Made by a program: the position numbers and the translations under genes. Source: a virus. Taken from it: a stretch of DNA of 40,220 nt. This document shows positions 6,144-14,725 of this stretch, one piece after another. The notes beneath the pieces are model-generated. The model was given only the letters and a program-made list of their open reading frames with translations. It was not told the origin of the DNA and did not search any database. Every line of letters begins with the position of its first letter. Position 1 is the stretch's first letter. The DNA is taken from the IMG/VR virus record IMGVR_UViG_3300047168_000262, positions 1 through 40,220 of that record; one strand, written 5' to 3'.

Positions 6144-9100
6144 CTTTGGATCACGATGGCGGTGAGGGTTGCGTTGTACGTTCCGCCGGCGGCAACGCCG
6201 CCGCCGTTAAAATAGGCTGTGAAGCTGTATGTAAAAGTTCCTGTCCCGGGGCCGTCATAAGCAGCGACAGTCGCCGAACAGGTACCGCCGGTCGGAGTCT
6301 GAACCGATCCAAGGTTGCTCCCCGAGCGCGAGAAAACGCCGGAAATAAAGTTGCCACTTCCGCCGTAGTCATTGCCGCCATCGCCCCCGGAACTGCCTCC
6401 GGACGCGCCGTTCATGCTGAAGCCGTTCACTGTGAGAAACATCAGCACGTATGAGTTTGTGGGCACAGTGACGGAAAGCGACCCTGTCGCTGAAGCCGTG
6501 GCTGAGCTTTGCGAGCCTAAAGACGCGTTCGATGGCGACGTGATGGCGTTGTACGCCATGTTGCTCGTCCCGACGGTCAGATTTGCGATCTGCGCGTTGG
6601 TGATCTGCACCGACCCGAAATTGGCCAGAGACCCGATGACGACGCCCGAATTAAGCACGCCGGATGTAATGTTCGATGCGTTGAGCGTGCCGGCCGCCAG
6701 GTTCGAAACCTGGATCGTGCCGGCACCGATGTTGCCGGCAAGGATCGTCGCGGACTCGATCATGTTGCCGCTGATCGTATTGGCGGCGATGTTGTAGCCG
6801 ACGATCGTGGCCGCCGCGATGTTGCTGGCGGTGACCGTGTTGCCGGAGATCTGTGCGCCGGTGATCGTCCCGGACTGGATCTGGGTTGCGGTGATGGTGC
6901 CGGAGGCAATCGTCGCCGCCGTGACCGCGCCGGCCGCGAGAGCGCCGGTGGTGACAGCGTTGGCGGCGATTTCGTTGGCGGTCACAGCATTCGCGGCGAT
7001 GGCCCCGGCGGTGACCGAGTTAGCGGCCAGGGACGCGGCGACGATGCTGCCCGCCGCGATGGCGTTCGCGGTCACCGCATTGGCGGCGATCTGGGAAGAC
7101 GTGATCGCGTTCGCGCCAATCTGGGTCGAAGTAATCGTGCCTTGGATCACCGCGGCGTTGATCGAAGCGATCTGAGCGGCGGTAATGGCGTTTGGGACGA
7201 CCAGGGCAGTCGAGACGGCCACGCGGCAGGTGATCTGCGACCAGTAAACCGGAGGAAGTGGTGCGGTTGCGCTGCCGAGCGACAAGGTGATCTGTGCGTT
7301 GGCCGGGACCGAGGACGTGCCGATCGTGGCCGGGACTTCCACCTGTCCGCTCATCAGATCCCAGGTCGAAGAAGGCGTCGTGCTGGCGGCGGAGACGAAT
7401 GTCGGGTGATTGCCGTTTGCGTCGGTGAATGTCAGGCCAATCGAGGCCGCATTCGCGCTGCTGCCGCCGGCCCAGCCGGACAGGTAATAGGCGCCCCCGG
7501 CGCTGACAGTAAACGGGGACCCGAAGGTGACCGTATCGACTGTCTGAGCGCCAAGATTCGCCGTCGGCGGATTGGATGGAACACCGGATGTTGTCGACGG
7601 AAGCGCCGCGATCCCCGAAGACCAGCCAGCCGATGACGCGCTGCCGCTGACGGTAAACACGGGATTCAAGCAGATGTTCGATGGGTCGGTGAAGGAAAGC
7701 TGGGCAGGCGTAATGGCGCCGGTGAGTTGACCCGTTGAGAGGTTTGCGTTCGTCAGCGCGCCTGCGACCTGTGACGCGATAATGGTGCCGGTGAGCTGGC
7801 TGCCGGGAATCGTTATGTTCGGATTAAGCTGCCCGGGCGCGAGTGTCGCTGGCGTCGGAGTCGCGGCGATGAACTGCTCAAGGGTCTCGTTCCAGCTATA
7901 AAGCTGACCATTCACCGCCCAATAGATCGTGGTGGCGCCGTCTGCCGCCGCTGGGTTCGCCGGAAGCGACGCGCCGTCCCAGGTTCCGACGGGCTGAATA
8001 GAAGTGACCCAGCCCGGAAGGATGCTTGTCGTGAAATATCCCGGCGAGATGTATGAGATCTCGCAGGATGCCGGAGCGGAAAGCCCACCCACGACACCGG
8101 TTGTCGTGACAGGCTCGACCCAATAATTCCAGGTCGTGCCTGGCTGAAGAATGCCGCTGTCAACGTCGGCGAATGCGGTCCCAGACGTCGTGCCGATCAG
8201 CGCGGCCAAAGACACCGGCTGGTGCGGGGCAATGATCGTGTCGGACCGCCAGACATTGTAGTAGAGCACGTCCTGTTGGGCAGAGGCGACCCATCGAAGC
8301 TGTACGGAATTGAAGCCGGCGGAAGCCGTCAGGTCAGTCGGCGATGGCGGGATGTTGTTCGATGTGCCGGAGACGACGAGCGGGCTCGAATATGCCCAGG
8401 ACGATGTCGACCCGTTGGTTCCCAGAGACCTGACCGCAAAATAATATGTGCTGGGCGGCAGGTTATCGATCGACGCCGACGAGCCGGTGGCGACCAGCAC
8501 GTCGACCGTGGTACCTTCGGCGTTGACCACTGAAATCTGATATTGAACGACCCTGGCGTCGACCGGGCATTGCCACGAGACCGTCGTCATCGTGATGGTG
8601 GTCAGACCCTGCCCGGCCAGCGTCGTGATCGCGCTGACGTTGCTGGGCGGCTGAAGGGCCGACGCAAGCTGTGAAGGAACGGTGCTGAAAACTGGGATTT
8701 CCAGCGTCGGGACGTCCTCCACCAGTTCGAATTTGTCCGGGTTGTACTGGGCCGCGATGATCTCAAAGATGCCCCTGCCCGTCTCGGTGATGCCGACGAC
8801 CTGCCATTCGGTCGCGGGGCTGTTTGCGTCCTGCAGAATGAACATCGCCTGCGGGAGAGGCGGGAGCGGCAGAGGCGATGCTAGCGTCGCGATCGTATAG
8901 GTCGTGCCCGTCACAACATCGGTGGATGTGCTAAAGCCGGCAACCTCGATCGTTTCCGCCAGCGAGCCGTCCTGCAGAATGCACGATGCGGAGTAGATTT
9001 GGCCGTCGACCGGCGAGAATTCCATGTCGAGCGCAAGCTGGTTGATGCTTGATCCGCCCCGCAGCCGGCCGCCCATGCGGATTCCGAGGATGTTCGGATC

Positions 9101-11350
9101 GGCTACCTGAATCAGTTGCCCCGGCATCACGCCGGCGGAATCCCAAGACACGGAGAATGTCACAGTTTCGGTCTGGAAATTCTCGGTGTAGAGCAGCCAG
9201 TTTCCGAGGCGGTGCGCGAGACCCCTGGACGTGACGCCAAAGCCAAGAATGTCGGTGCATACTATGCCGCGGTTGGCGATCTGATCCGGCAGTTCTGTCG
9301 GCTCGACGCCCGGCAGATACTGGTTCGAGGGATCGGTGAAGTGCGAATTCACCATCGTATGGCGCGTCTTCAGAGAAGAGCCCTGATAGACGAAATTGCC
9401 GCCGATAACGTTGGCGGCCGAATAGATTTTGACCGGCGCCTGCGGCATGTCGCAGGTGACGCAAACCTGGCCGCCCGCCCAGTATACCTGGCCGCGGAAC
9501 GTCGCGGCGATGGCTTGCATGATCTGGAAAGCGGTGGCCCGTTGGTTCAGGCAGCCGTTGAGCGTGTAGCGGGGTTCGGCACCGCCATTGCCGTCTGGCA
9601 CGAGTCCGTCGCAATATTGCGCGATCTCGTAAAGCTGGACCGCCAAAGTCTCCAGGTTCTGCGTCGAGACGCCGAGGCCATAGCGGTTGTTGCTGACGAA
9701 GTCGTAGAGAATCCAAGCCGGGTTCGACGTCGTTTCCGGCTGGAAACTCGCATAATCCCACGAGCCGCCCGATGTGCCGGGCCCGCTGGTCGCATAGACG
9801 CGCGTGGTGACATTGTAGTTGAGCGGCACCTGGACGGTGATGCCCTCGACCAGATAGGTTCGCGCCGGCAGCGTCGAGCCGAAGGCTTCGGAATCGATCT
9901 GCAGCAGAACGCAGGCCGAGTCTTCATAGCCGATCAAATTGTCCGTGATCAGATCGTAGGAATACCAGAAAAGCTGGTTGATCGTGGTCGAGACCGCGCT
10001 TTCCTGGGTCAGCTTGGTAAGGCGAATATTCCAGGCCGTTACAGGACTTGTGCCGCCCGCGCCGGGCAGCGCGAAAACATAACTCTTCTGATAGGGGCTT
10101 GTGCATTTGCCGTTGATGACATCGGAAATGACCTGGCTGTAGGAACCGACATCAGTGCCGATGACTTCGGCGACCTCGATCATCAGGCTGACGGCAGATG
10201 GGTTGATATCGCCGTTTTGGGTGTTGGTGGCGTAGAGCGCGGGAAGTTCGACCGTGACCCTCGCCGATGTCGCGGTGGTGGACTGAAGCTGCTGAATCAG
10301 CGGGTTGCCATAGAAGCATTGCTGGTCGATCGCGACGTCTTCGGTCGCGGACGGAAACCCGGGAACCGCCTGCTGATCGGGCGTGCCAAACAGATAGGTG
10401 AAGGTGACGCCGCGGAAATTCCAGGATCCGTCGGCGTTGGCCAGAGGCGTGTTGTTGAAGAAGATACCCTGTGGACCGCCGACGAGCCCTGTGATCGGCC
10501 CTTCGGAAATCACATCGACGAGCGAGACGATCGCTTTGGATTCGAGCGTGTTGGGCGCTTCGATACCACCGCTGCCGCCTGCCTTGCCGCCGCCGCCCTT
10601 GCCGGACGCACCGGATGGAAGCGGATTCCCCGTGTCGAAGGCGTCGAGATAGCCCGAGAAGCCGCCGCTGGCGTTGACGTAGGAGCCGGCACCTTCGTAA
10701 TCGGAGCTGCCGGTGGTATAGTCTTCAGCCGAATAGGCTGAGGCCACGACAATCGAGCCGACGCGCGAGACGCCATAGCAGAGCGGGACGGGAATTCCCT
10801 GTTGTGCCGTGTTGAGGTTGCCGTTGAGCAGGTAGGACGCGCCAAGGCCCGGCTGAGGCGAAATTAATCGTGAAATGCCCTGCAGGATTAGTGCGGCGCC
10901 AAAAAGGCCGATGGTGCCTGCCAGCTGAAAGGCTGTGCTGGAGGAGAGACCGAAAATGCCGGCTTCACCCGCCGCCGCGGCGCCCCCGGTAACCACGGCC
11001 GCGGCCACCAGCACAACGCCCAGAACGATTTTGAGAACGCCGCCGTGGTTGCCGCCAGCTCCGCGCGCATGCGGGAACAGGTGAATTTGCCGCGCCGGCC
11101 CCACCCGCATTTGAAGCTGGGTTTCGTCGAGATCGATGCCGCCATTGAGGTTGCCGCGGTGCACGCGGTACTCGCCGTGCTCCAGCGCCTGCACCATGCG
11201 CGGCTTTTTGAGCAACATGTTGCGCACCGCGACGGAGACGGTCGAGCCAGGCACGGTAATGGACTCGCCGAAATTCTCCCGCAGAAAGCCGTGCAAGTGG
11301 ATCGTGCAAAGGGTCGTCGCCGACTCTGAAATAGGCGCGATGGCGTTCAT
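6140..11350 (-). CDS. Fused tail assembly I / host-specificity J protein
   Basis: A 1,736-residue tail-tip protein. Residues ~14-230 resemble lambda gpI: a ubiquitin-like start (TIHLHGFLRENFG), a Gly/Ala-rich hydrophobic stretch at ~104-160, and NTAQQGIPVPLCYG. After a Gly-rich linker at ~245-265, the lambda gpJ part begins (LESKAIVSLVDVISEGPITG) and covers the tail hub. Two fibronectin-III-like domains lie near ~900-995 and ~1000-1100. Residues ~1390-1580 form a repetitive fibre shaft, and ~1600-1736 a Ser/Gly-rich tip that probably touches the host. The start overlaps the stop of the K-like gene (ATGA). In lambda I and J are separate genes, so the fusion is unusual. Order L-K-IJ matches lambda. 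Confidence 0.9.
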   Translation of the reverse strand: MNAIAPISESATTLCTIHLHGFLRENFGESITVPGSTVSVAVRNMLLKKPRMVQALEHGEYRVHRGNLNGGIDLDETQLQMRVGPARQIHLFPHARGAGGNHGGVLKIVLGVVLVAAAVVTGGAAAAGEAGIFGLSSSTAFQLAGTIGLFGAALILQGISRLISPQPGLGASYLLNGNLNTAQQGIPVPLCYGVSRVGSIVVASAYSAEDYTTGSSDYEGAGSYVNASGGFSGYLDAFDTGNPLPSGASGKGGGGKAGGSGGIEAPNTLESKAIVSLVDVISEGPITGLVGGPQGIFFNNTPLANADGSWNFRGVTFTYLFGTPDQQAVPGFPSATEDVAIDQQCFYGNPLIQQLQSTTATSARVTVELPALYATNTQNGDINPSAVSLMIEVAEVIGTDVGSYSQVISDVINGKCTSPYQKSYVFALPGAGGTSPVTAWNIRLTKLTQESAVSTTINQLFWYSYDLITDNLIGYEDSACVLLQIDSEAFGSTLPARTYLVEGITVQVPLNYNVTTRVYATSGPGTSGGSWDYASFQPETTSNPAWILYDFVSNNRYGLGVSTQNLETLAVQLYEIAQYCDGLVPDGNGGAEPRYTLNGCLNQRATAFQIMQAIAATFRGQVYWAGGQVCVTCDMPQAPVKIYSAANVIGGNFVYQGSSLKTRHTMVNSHFTDPSNQYLPGVEPTELPDQIANRGIVCTDILGFGVTSRGLAHRLGNWLLYTENFQTETVTFSVSWDSAGVMPGQLIQVADPNILGIRMGGRLRGGSSINQLALDMEFSPVDGQIYSASCILQDGSLAETIEVAGFSTSTDVVTGTTYTIATLASPLPLPPLPQAMFILQDANSPATEWQVVGITETGRGIFEIIAAQYNPDKFELVEDVPTLEIPVFSTVPSQLASALQPPSNVSAITTLAGQGLTTITMTTVSWQCPVDARVVQYQISVVNAEGTTVDVLVATGSSASIDNLPPSTYYFAVRSLGTNGSTSSWAYSSPLVVSGTSNNIPPSPTDLTASAGFNSVQLRWVASAQQDVLYYNVWRSDTIIAPHQPVSLAALIGTTSGTAFADVDSGILQPGTTWNYWVEPVTTTGVVGGLSAPASCEISYISPGYFTTSILPGWVTSIQPVGTWDGASLPANPAAADGATTIYWAVNGQLYSWNETLEQFIAATPTPATLAPGQLNPNITIPGSQLTGTIIASQVAGALTNANLSTGQLTGAITPAQLSFTDPSNICLNPVFTVSGSASSAGWSSGIAALPSTTSGVPSNPPTANLGAQTVDTVTFGSPFTVSAGGAYYLSGWAGGSSANAASIGLTFTDANGNHPTFVSAASTTPSSTWDLMSGQVEVPATIGTSSVPANAQITLSLGSATAPLPPVYWSQITCRVAVSTALVVPNAITAAQIASINAAVIQGTITSTQIGANAITSSQIAANAVTANAIAAGSIVAASLAANSVTAGAIAANAVTANEIAANAVTTGALAAGAVTAATIASGTITATQIQSGTITGAQISGNTVTASNIAAATIVGYNIAANTISGNMIESATILAGNIGAGTIQVSNLAAGTLNASNITSGVLNSGVVIGSLANFGSVQITNAQIANLTVGTSNMAYNAITSPSNASLGSQSSATASATGSLSVTVPTNSYVLMFLTVNGFSMNGASGGSSGGDGGNDYGGSGNFISGVFSRSGSNLGSVQTPTGGTCSATVAAYDGPGTGTFTYSFTAYFNGGGVAAGGTYNATLTAIVIQR
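6620..7190 (-). repeat. Degenerate repeats encoding the J fibre shaft
   Basis: The coding DNA repeats imperfectly with a period of about 30 bases, giving the protein pattern A-x-A-[IL]-A-A-x-[AS]-[VI]-T-A (for example ANAVTANEIAANAVTTGALA). Such alternating I/V-A-A repeats form beta-type fibre shafts. The copies are diverged. Confidence 0.7.
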
Positions 11351-12096
11351 TCAGGACGGCGGAGCCAGTGCGTCACCAGCTTGATCCACTGGCCGAGCGG
11401 CTTACGAATCGAGAGCGTGTCGCCGAGGTGATGCAGGATGAAGCCGTTGCCGACATACACGCCCCCGTGGTTCGGGACCGGCGAACGGACGCGCATCAGG
11501 CAGACGTCGCCGGGTTTCGGATCGCGAAGCCCTTCGTTGCGGCCGATATCGACGAACCCGGCCTGGCCGAACCCGGTCAGGTACAGGTTGTCTCCGCCGT
11601 TCGCGCCGGCCCACCAGGCGTCGTCGCGCGGAAATTCAGGCAGAACGATCTGGCGCTCCACGCGATACCAATCCCGGATCAGTGCGTAGCAGTCGCCTTT
11701 GCCGTCGGTGCCGGACGGCCCGTGGCGGAATTGCCGGCCTTCCAGTTTCGGAACGTCGAGGGAATCGCCCCAGAAAAACGGCCGCGAGACGCGAGGGCCA
11801 TCCGTGACAACAAGCCCCCAGGGAATGTTCATCGCGATCTGCTGGCGCATGTCGTGCTTCGAAGGGCCCATCCGCCCGTTGGTATGGCTGTGGACCACGG
11901 CCAGGAGACGGCCTTCGGCGGAGAGGATGTTGCAGGCCCGCGAGCAATCGAAGGCCAGCACCGGATCGCCGGCCATGTTTTCGAGTGGCAGAAACCCTTC
12001 CGGGGTGATGGCGCCGCACGCCTCTCGGGGGAATTGCTCTTTGGCGTATTCCTGGATCTGCACCATCGCCTGCGGCGACACGTTGAGCGTCGCCAT
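11347..12096 (-). CDS. Tail assembly protein K: JAB/MPN peptidase fused to NlpC/P60
   Basis: A 249-residue protein with two peptidase domains, as in lambda gpK. The N-terminal JAB/MPN+ domain has the full metal motif: E25 and H69-x-H71-x7-S79-x2-D82 (HSHTNGRMGPSKHD). The C-terminal NlpC/P60 domain has the likely nucleophile C136 in GDCYALIRDWYR and H210 in NHGGVYVGN. Such proteins act in tail-tip assembly and may cut peptidoglycan stem peptides at entry. The start at 12096 overlaps the L-like stop by one base (TGATG); a longer upstream frame is rejected. It overlaps the I-J gene by ATGA. Confidence 0.9.
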   Translation of the reverse strand: MATLNVSPQAMVQIQEYAKEQFPREACGAITPEGFLPLENMAGDPVLAFDCSRACNILSAEGRLLAVVHSHTNGRMGPSKHDMRQQIAMNIPWGLVVTDGPRVSRPFFWGDSLDVPKLEGRQFRHGPSGTDGKGDCYALIRDWYRVERQIVLPEFPRDDAWWAGANGGDNLYLTGFGQAGFVDIGRNEGLRDPKPGDVCLMRVRSPVPNHGGVYVGNGFILHHLGDTLSIRKPLGQWIKLVTHWLRRPE

Positions 12097-12842
12097 CAGC
12101 CCATCCCCGTCAGAGACGCGCCGGGAAATGCGTAGGTCGGCAGCGTGGCCATATTCCCGAACCGCATCAGGCATCCGGTCGCTAGTTTTTTCGAGCAGAA
12201 GTCGAGCGCGGGGTCGGCGACCGCATTGCCCGAGGTGTCGAAATAGGACGAGCCGCCGTATGGGCATGTGCCGTAGACAAACTCTTCGCCGTTCCAGTAC
12301 CGATAAGTCCGCTGACAGGCATCTGCGATGATCTGCCGAGCCGGGAAGGTGCGGCCCTGGGCGTCGTATGAGACCGCCAGGGTGAACTCGGCGTAGGTTT
12401 TGTCCTGATGGCTCTTCTGGTCGATGTAGAAGATGTCCGGGCCGATGAAGGCCGACGGATCGGCGTTGACCTGGCCGTCGAGACAATCCTGAAAGGTGCG
12501 GATGCGCGTCACCTTCGCGCCGACAAGGTCGTTGAACGAGGAGATCAGCGAGCCGATCATGCCGCCGAGCGAGGAAATCCTGATGATCGGCGCTGGCGTG
12601 GTGCCGCCGCCGGTGGTTTTCATGTCGACGAACTCGATCGGCATCGGCGTGTAGGCGACGCCGCCGAAATAGGCCGGCGCATCGCCAAGTGTGCCAGGCA
12701 TCCAGTTGTAGGTGGCGCCCGCGCCGGTGACGCCGTTCACTGCGGTCAGCGGGGTCGTGTCCAGCTCAAAAAGCTCGACAGCCGGCGCCGGATTTAGCGA
12801 CTGGACGTCAGCCTGCAGGGTTAGGTTGTTGGATTCGCTCAT
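12096..12842 (-). CDS. Minor tail protein L-like, cysteine cluster at C-terminus
   Basis: A 248-residue protein resembling lambda gpL. Features are a start typical of L (LQADVQSLNPAPAVELFELD), a beta-rich body, and four cysteines in the C-terminal third (DACQRTYRYW, GTCPYGG, DFCSKK, TGCLMRFG). In lambda gpL, four C-terminal cysteines bind an Fe-S cluster, so a metal site is expected. The start has an AAAGGA site that also forms the 3' arm of a hairpin, and a GGCGACCA octamer lies ~35 bases upstream. Confidence 0.87.
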   Translation of the reverse strand: MSESNNLTLQADVQSLNPAPAVELFELDTTPLTAVNGVTGAGATYNWMPGTLGDAPAYFGGVAYTPMPIEFVDMKTTGGGTTPAPIIRISSLGGMIGSLISSFNDLVGAKVTRIRTFQDCLDGQVNADPSAFIGPDIFYIDQKSHQDKTYAEFTLAVSYDAQGRTFPARQIIADACQRTYRYWNGEEFVYGTCPYGGSSYFDTSGNAVADPALDFCSKKLATGCLMRFGNMATLPTYAFPGASLTGMG

Positions 12843-12846
12843 GCTC

Positions 12847-12864
12847 GGTCCTTTGGACAGGACC
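12847..12864 (-). promoter_or_regulatory. Leader hairpin covering the ribosome site of the L-like gene
   Basis: GGTCCT and AGGACC pair around a six-base loop. On the - strand the 3' arm contains the AAAGGA ribosome site of the L-like gene, so folding could hide it. Confidence 0.4.
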
Positions 12865-12875
12865 GTGCAAAGCGC

Positions 12876-12883
12876 TGGTCGCC
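12876..12883 (-). promoter_or_regulatory. Intergenic octamer GGCGACCA
   Basis: Exact copy upstream of the L-like gene, flanked by AGCGC and GCGCT arms that could form a hairpin with the octamer in the loop. Confidence 0.45.
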
Positions 12884-12902
12884 TGCGCTGGGGTTGAGCT
12901 TA

Positions 12903-12928
12903 GACGCACAAGGGAACGTGCTTGCGTC
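12903..12928 (+). promoter_or_regulatory. Inverted repeat upstream of the + strand coiled-coil gene
   Basis: GACGCACAAG and CTTGCGTC form an imperfect dyad with a two-base bulge, between the diverging L-like and coiled-coil genes. It contains CACAAGGGAACGTG, a degenerate match to the CACAT-N4-RTGTG dyad. A regulator site for the + strand genes is possible. Confidence 0.25.
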
Positions 12929-12970
12929 GAAATGGGTTTTGGGCAAATGTGCCGGAAAACGGGGGACCAG

Positions 12971-13234
12971 ATGGCAGACGACTTTGACGAGGATGGGCGG
13001 CCGGTAAGCTCGCTTGGCGAACGCCTGGTGGCCGGGGTCAGGAACTTATGGGATCAGGTGAACGCGCTCGGAAAGATCCAGAATCACCAAGGACAAGAAA
13101 TCGAGGCCTTGAGGGCAGAGATGAATAAGCTAAAATTCCAAGTCCACGGTCTGAAGGTTTCTCGCGGGATGGCGGTTGCAGCGAAAAGGAGGCTCGAAAC
13201 AAAGTTGGACGACATCTCTGATATTTTACATTAA
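12971..13234 (+). CDS. Small coiled-coil protein (moron candidate)
   Basis: An 87-residue protein starting MADDFDEDGRPVSSLG. The start is chosen because a GGGGGA site lies just upstream; a longer frame adds 13 residues. After an acidic start, residues ~18-75 form a heptad-rich helix (LWDQVNALGKIQNHQGQEI, LRAEMNKLKFQV), so it should dimerise or form a higher coil. No membrane segment. It lies on the + strand inside a long - strand tail operon, the usual placement of a moron. Function unknown. Confidence 0.65.
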   Translation: MADDFDEDGRPVSSLGERLVAGVRNLWDQVNALGKIQNHQGQEIEALRAEMNKLKFQVHGLKVSRGMAVAAKRRLETKLDDISDILH

Positions 13235-13238
13235 CATG

Positions 13239-13277
13239 CGGCACGCGGTTGGCGCTTTTCTGTTGTGCGGCGTGCCG
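13239..13277 (+). terminator. Possible hairpin terminator after the coiled-coil gene
   Basis: CGGCACGC at 13239-13246 pairs with GCGTGCCG at 13270-13277. The 23-base loop is large and no T tract follows, so this is a weak candidate. Confidence 0.25.
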
Positions 13278-13319
13278 ACCGCCTTTGCGCAGCAGGTCTT
13301 CCAAAAGGTTCTTGGGCGC

Positions 13320-13347
13320 TTGAAGATAATGGGCCGCCAAATACGAT
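13320..13347 (+). promoter_or_regulatory. Candidate promoter for the lipoprotein gene
   Basis: TTGAAG (-35) and TACGAT (-10) are separated by 16 bases, about 90 bases before the lipoprotein start. Both boxes match the sigma-70 consensus only partly. An own promoter is expected for a gene opposed to the surrounding operon. Confidence 0.3.
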
Positions 13348-13434
13348 ATGGGGCGATTATCCGACATCCGTTCAAAGGACTGCCGCTCTACAGAGCGCAA
13401 GTTGTGTGCGGCAATGAAAGAGAAAGTCTATAGA

Positions 13435-13803
13435 ATGAAGAACAATATTCTCCTGGCATCTGCGTTGTGTTTATTGTCTTCTTGTGTCCAGCCGTCAGCC
13501 TCACCTGCGAACGCATCGTTCGCATGCGACAGTTCGAAAGACTGCGATCAGGAATGGTCAAAGGCCATCGAATGGATCGTTCAGAACTCAGCTTATAGAA
13601 TTCAGATTCAGACAGACAATATCATCCAAACCTACGGACCTGATCAGTACGTTTTACTTTCTGGATTTTTGATAAATCGCGTGAATAACGCCGATGGCTC
13701 TGGGACTATAACATTCAATGCTCGGTGCGGGAATCAATTTAGATGCTCGCCCGCGCCAGACGATCTGGGGGCCGATTTCGGCAACTTTATTACCCAAAAA
13801 TAA
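13435..13803 (+). CDS. Phage-encoded lipoprotein (moron candidate)
   Basis: A 122-residue lipoprotein. The first 17 residues (MKNNILLASALCLLSSC) are a signal with lipobox LSSC, cysteine 17 being the lipid anchor. The mature part has CDSSKDCDQEW, then a WI-x-QNSAYRIQIQTDNIIQTYGP block and two more cysteines (ARCGNQFRC). This resembles a small lipoprotein family found in phages and Proteobacteria with the pattern AYKIQT-x-TD-x-IETYNP. It lies in the + strand pocket between tail genes. A role on the lysogen surface, such as exclusion or conversion, is plausible but unproven. The start is set by the signal peptide; upstream in-frame codons are ignored. Confidence 0.8.
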   Translation: MKNNILLASALCLLSSCVQPSASPANASFACDSSKDCDQEWSKAIEWIVQNSAYRIQIQTDNIIQTYGPDQYVLLSGFLINRVNNADGSGTITFNARCGNQFRCSPAPDDLGADFGNFITQK

Positions 13804-13817
13804 TCCAGTCGCGGATT

Positions 13818-14717
13818 TCAGTTCGACCCGAGCGCGACATTCTCCCTCAGCATGATCTCATACTGCCAGGTTGTCGCCATCTGCCGGCGCGTGCGCCCCA
13901 CCACAGTCCAAAGCCGCGGCACCGACTCATCTGGCAGGAGATAATAAATCGGCGCTGTCAGATTTGCCGCGATGAATGCATCGATCGAGTTGAAATCAGC
14001 CTGGCTCAGCGCGATAAATTTCAGCGTGGTTTGCTTCAGCACCGCGTTGACGCCGTCGGGCCGGTATTGCGGGTCTCCCAGGCCGAACTGGGGTGAGATA
14101 ATGCGTGGCTTGTTGTCGATGTCCAGCGGAAATTGCGGGTTGCGCGGCGGCGTGAACAGATTACCGAAAAAGGTCGAGCCTGACACGACCAAAATCGGGG
14201 GTAGCGTGATGTAGCTGGCGATGGTGCCGTCAAATCCGAGGTAGCAAGACGCTTTCAGTTTCTTGATCTTGATCGCGGCTGAAAGGTTGAGAACGTTCTG
14301 GGCGGCCGCGATTGCGTCCAGCGCGAAACTGGCGCCACCCGACAGATTGTTGACGTTCTCAAGCTGGCCCGATGCTGCCAGGCCAAAATTCAGGCCGATC
14401 GTCGCGAAAACGCCCTCAAAGACAATCGAGTACCCTGTAATGGGTGGCATCTGCGCGGTGCCGGTTGCCTGCAGCGTCACAGCAACCGAGGACACGACGG
14501 TTAGCGGCGGTGTGACAATCGCGGCTGAGAGCGCCGATCCTGCGTAGATCAGCGCCGCCGGCCTTAGCGCGAAGGTGACAGTGGCCGAGGCAGAGTTTTG
14601 CGACGAGATTGACGCGCTGGCGACAGGCGACGCAATCGTGAGTGCGCTGGCCGCAAAATTCGGTGCTAGTTTGCCGCCAATCGGCGCTCCGCCAATGGGA
14701 TAGGCGCCGATTGGCAT
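13818..14717 (-). CDS. Tail protein: beta-rich N-terminus with gpM-like C-terminal domain
   Basis: A 299-residue protein. The start (MPIGAYPIGGAPIGG) and residues to ~180 are Ala/Ser/Thr-rich beta-type sequence typical of fibre or Ig-like modules. Residues ~195-299 match the 118-residue gpM-like protein of this window: QFG...Q...DG-x-NA, L-x-F-x2-L, ID-x-F-x-A, Y-x-LP, W, and a TRxxxT ending. It therefore combines a fibre-like part and a tail-tip joining domain. GAGG precedes the start. It converges with the lipoprotein gene, with a 14-base gap. Confidence 0.65.
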   Translation of the reverse strand: MPIGAYPIGGAPIGGKLAPNFAASALTIASPVASASISSQNSASATVTFALRPAALIYAGSALSAAIVTPPLTVVSSVAVTLQATGTAQMPPITGYSIVFEGVFATIGLNFGLAASGQLENVNNLSGGASFALDAIAAAQNVLNLSAAIKIKKLKASCYLGFDGTIASYITLPPILVVSGSTFFGNLFTPPRNPQFPLDIDNKPRIISPQFGLGDPQYRPDGVNAVLKQTTLKFIALSQADFNSIDAFIAANLTAPIYYLLPDESVPRLWTVVGRTRRQMATTWQYEIMLRENVALGSN

Positions 14718-14725
14718 TGCTTACC

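Noticed and set aside
6620-7190. CRISPR-like array
   Set aside because: Repeats are diverged, lie within one open frame and have no unique spacers; they encode a fibre shaft.
8489-8496. GGCGACCA copy inside the J gene
   Set aside because: Within coding sequence and opposite in orientation to the gene; about what chance allows, so not included in the family.
9116-10741. A 541-codon + strand open frame inside the I-J gene
   Set aside because: Arg/Asp/Val-rich shadow of a long GC-rich - strand gene; no ribosome site and no family features.
13038-13400. A 120-codon - strand frame across the moron gap
   Set aside because: Overlaps the coiled-coil gene on the other strand, lacks a ribosome site and shows no family features.
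13236-13433. A 65-codon + strand frame with a signal-peptide-like start
   Set aside because: The start looks like a signal peptide (FLLCGVPTAFA), but there is no ribosome site and the rest is basic and unordered.
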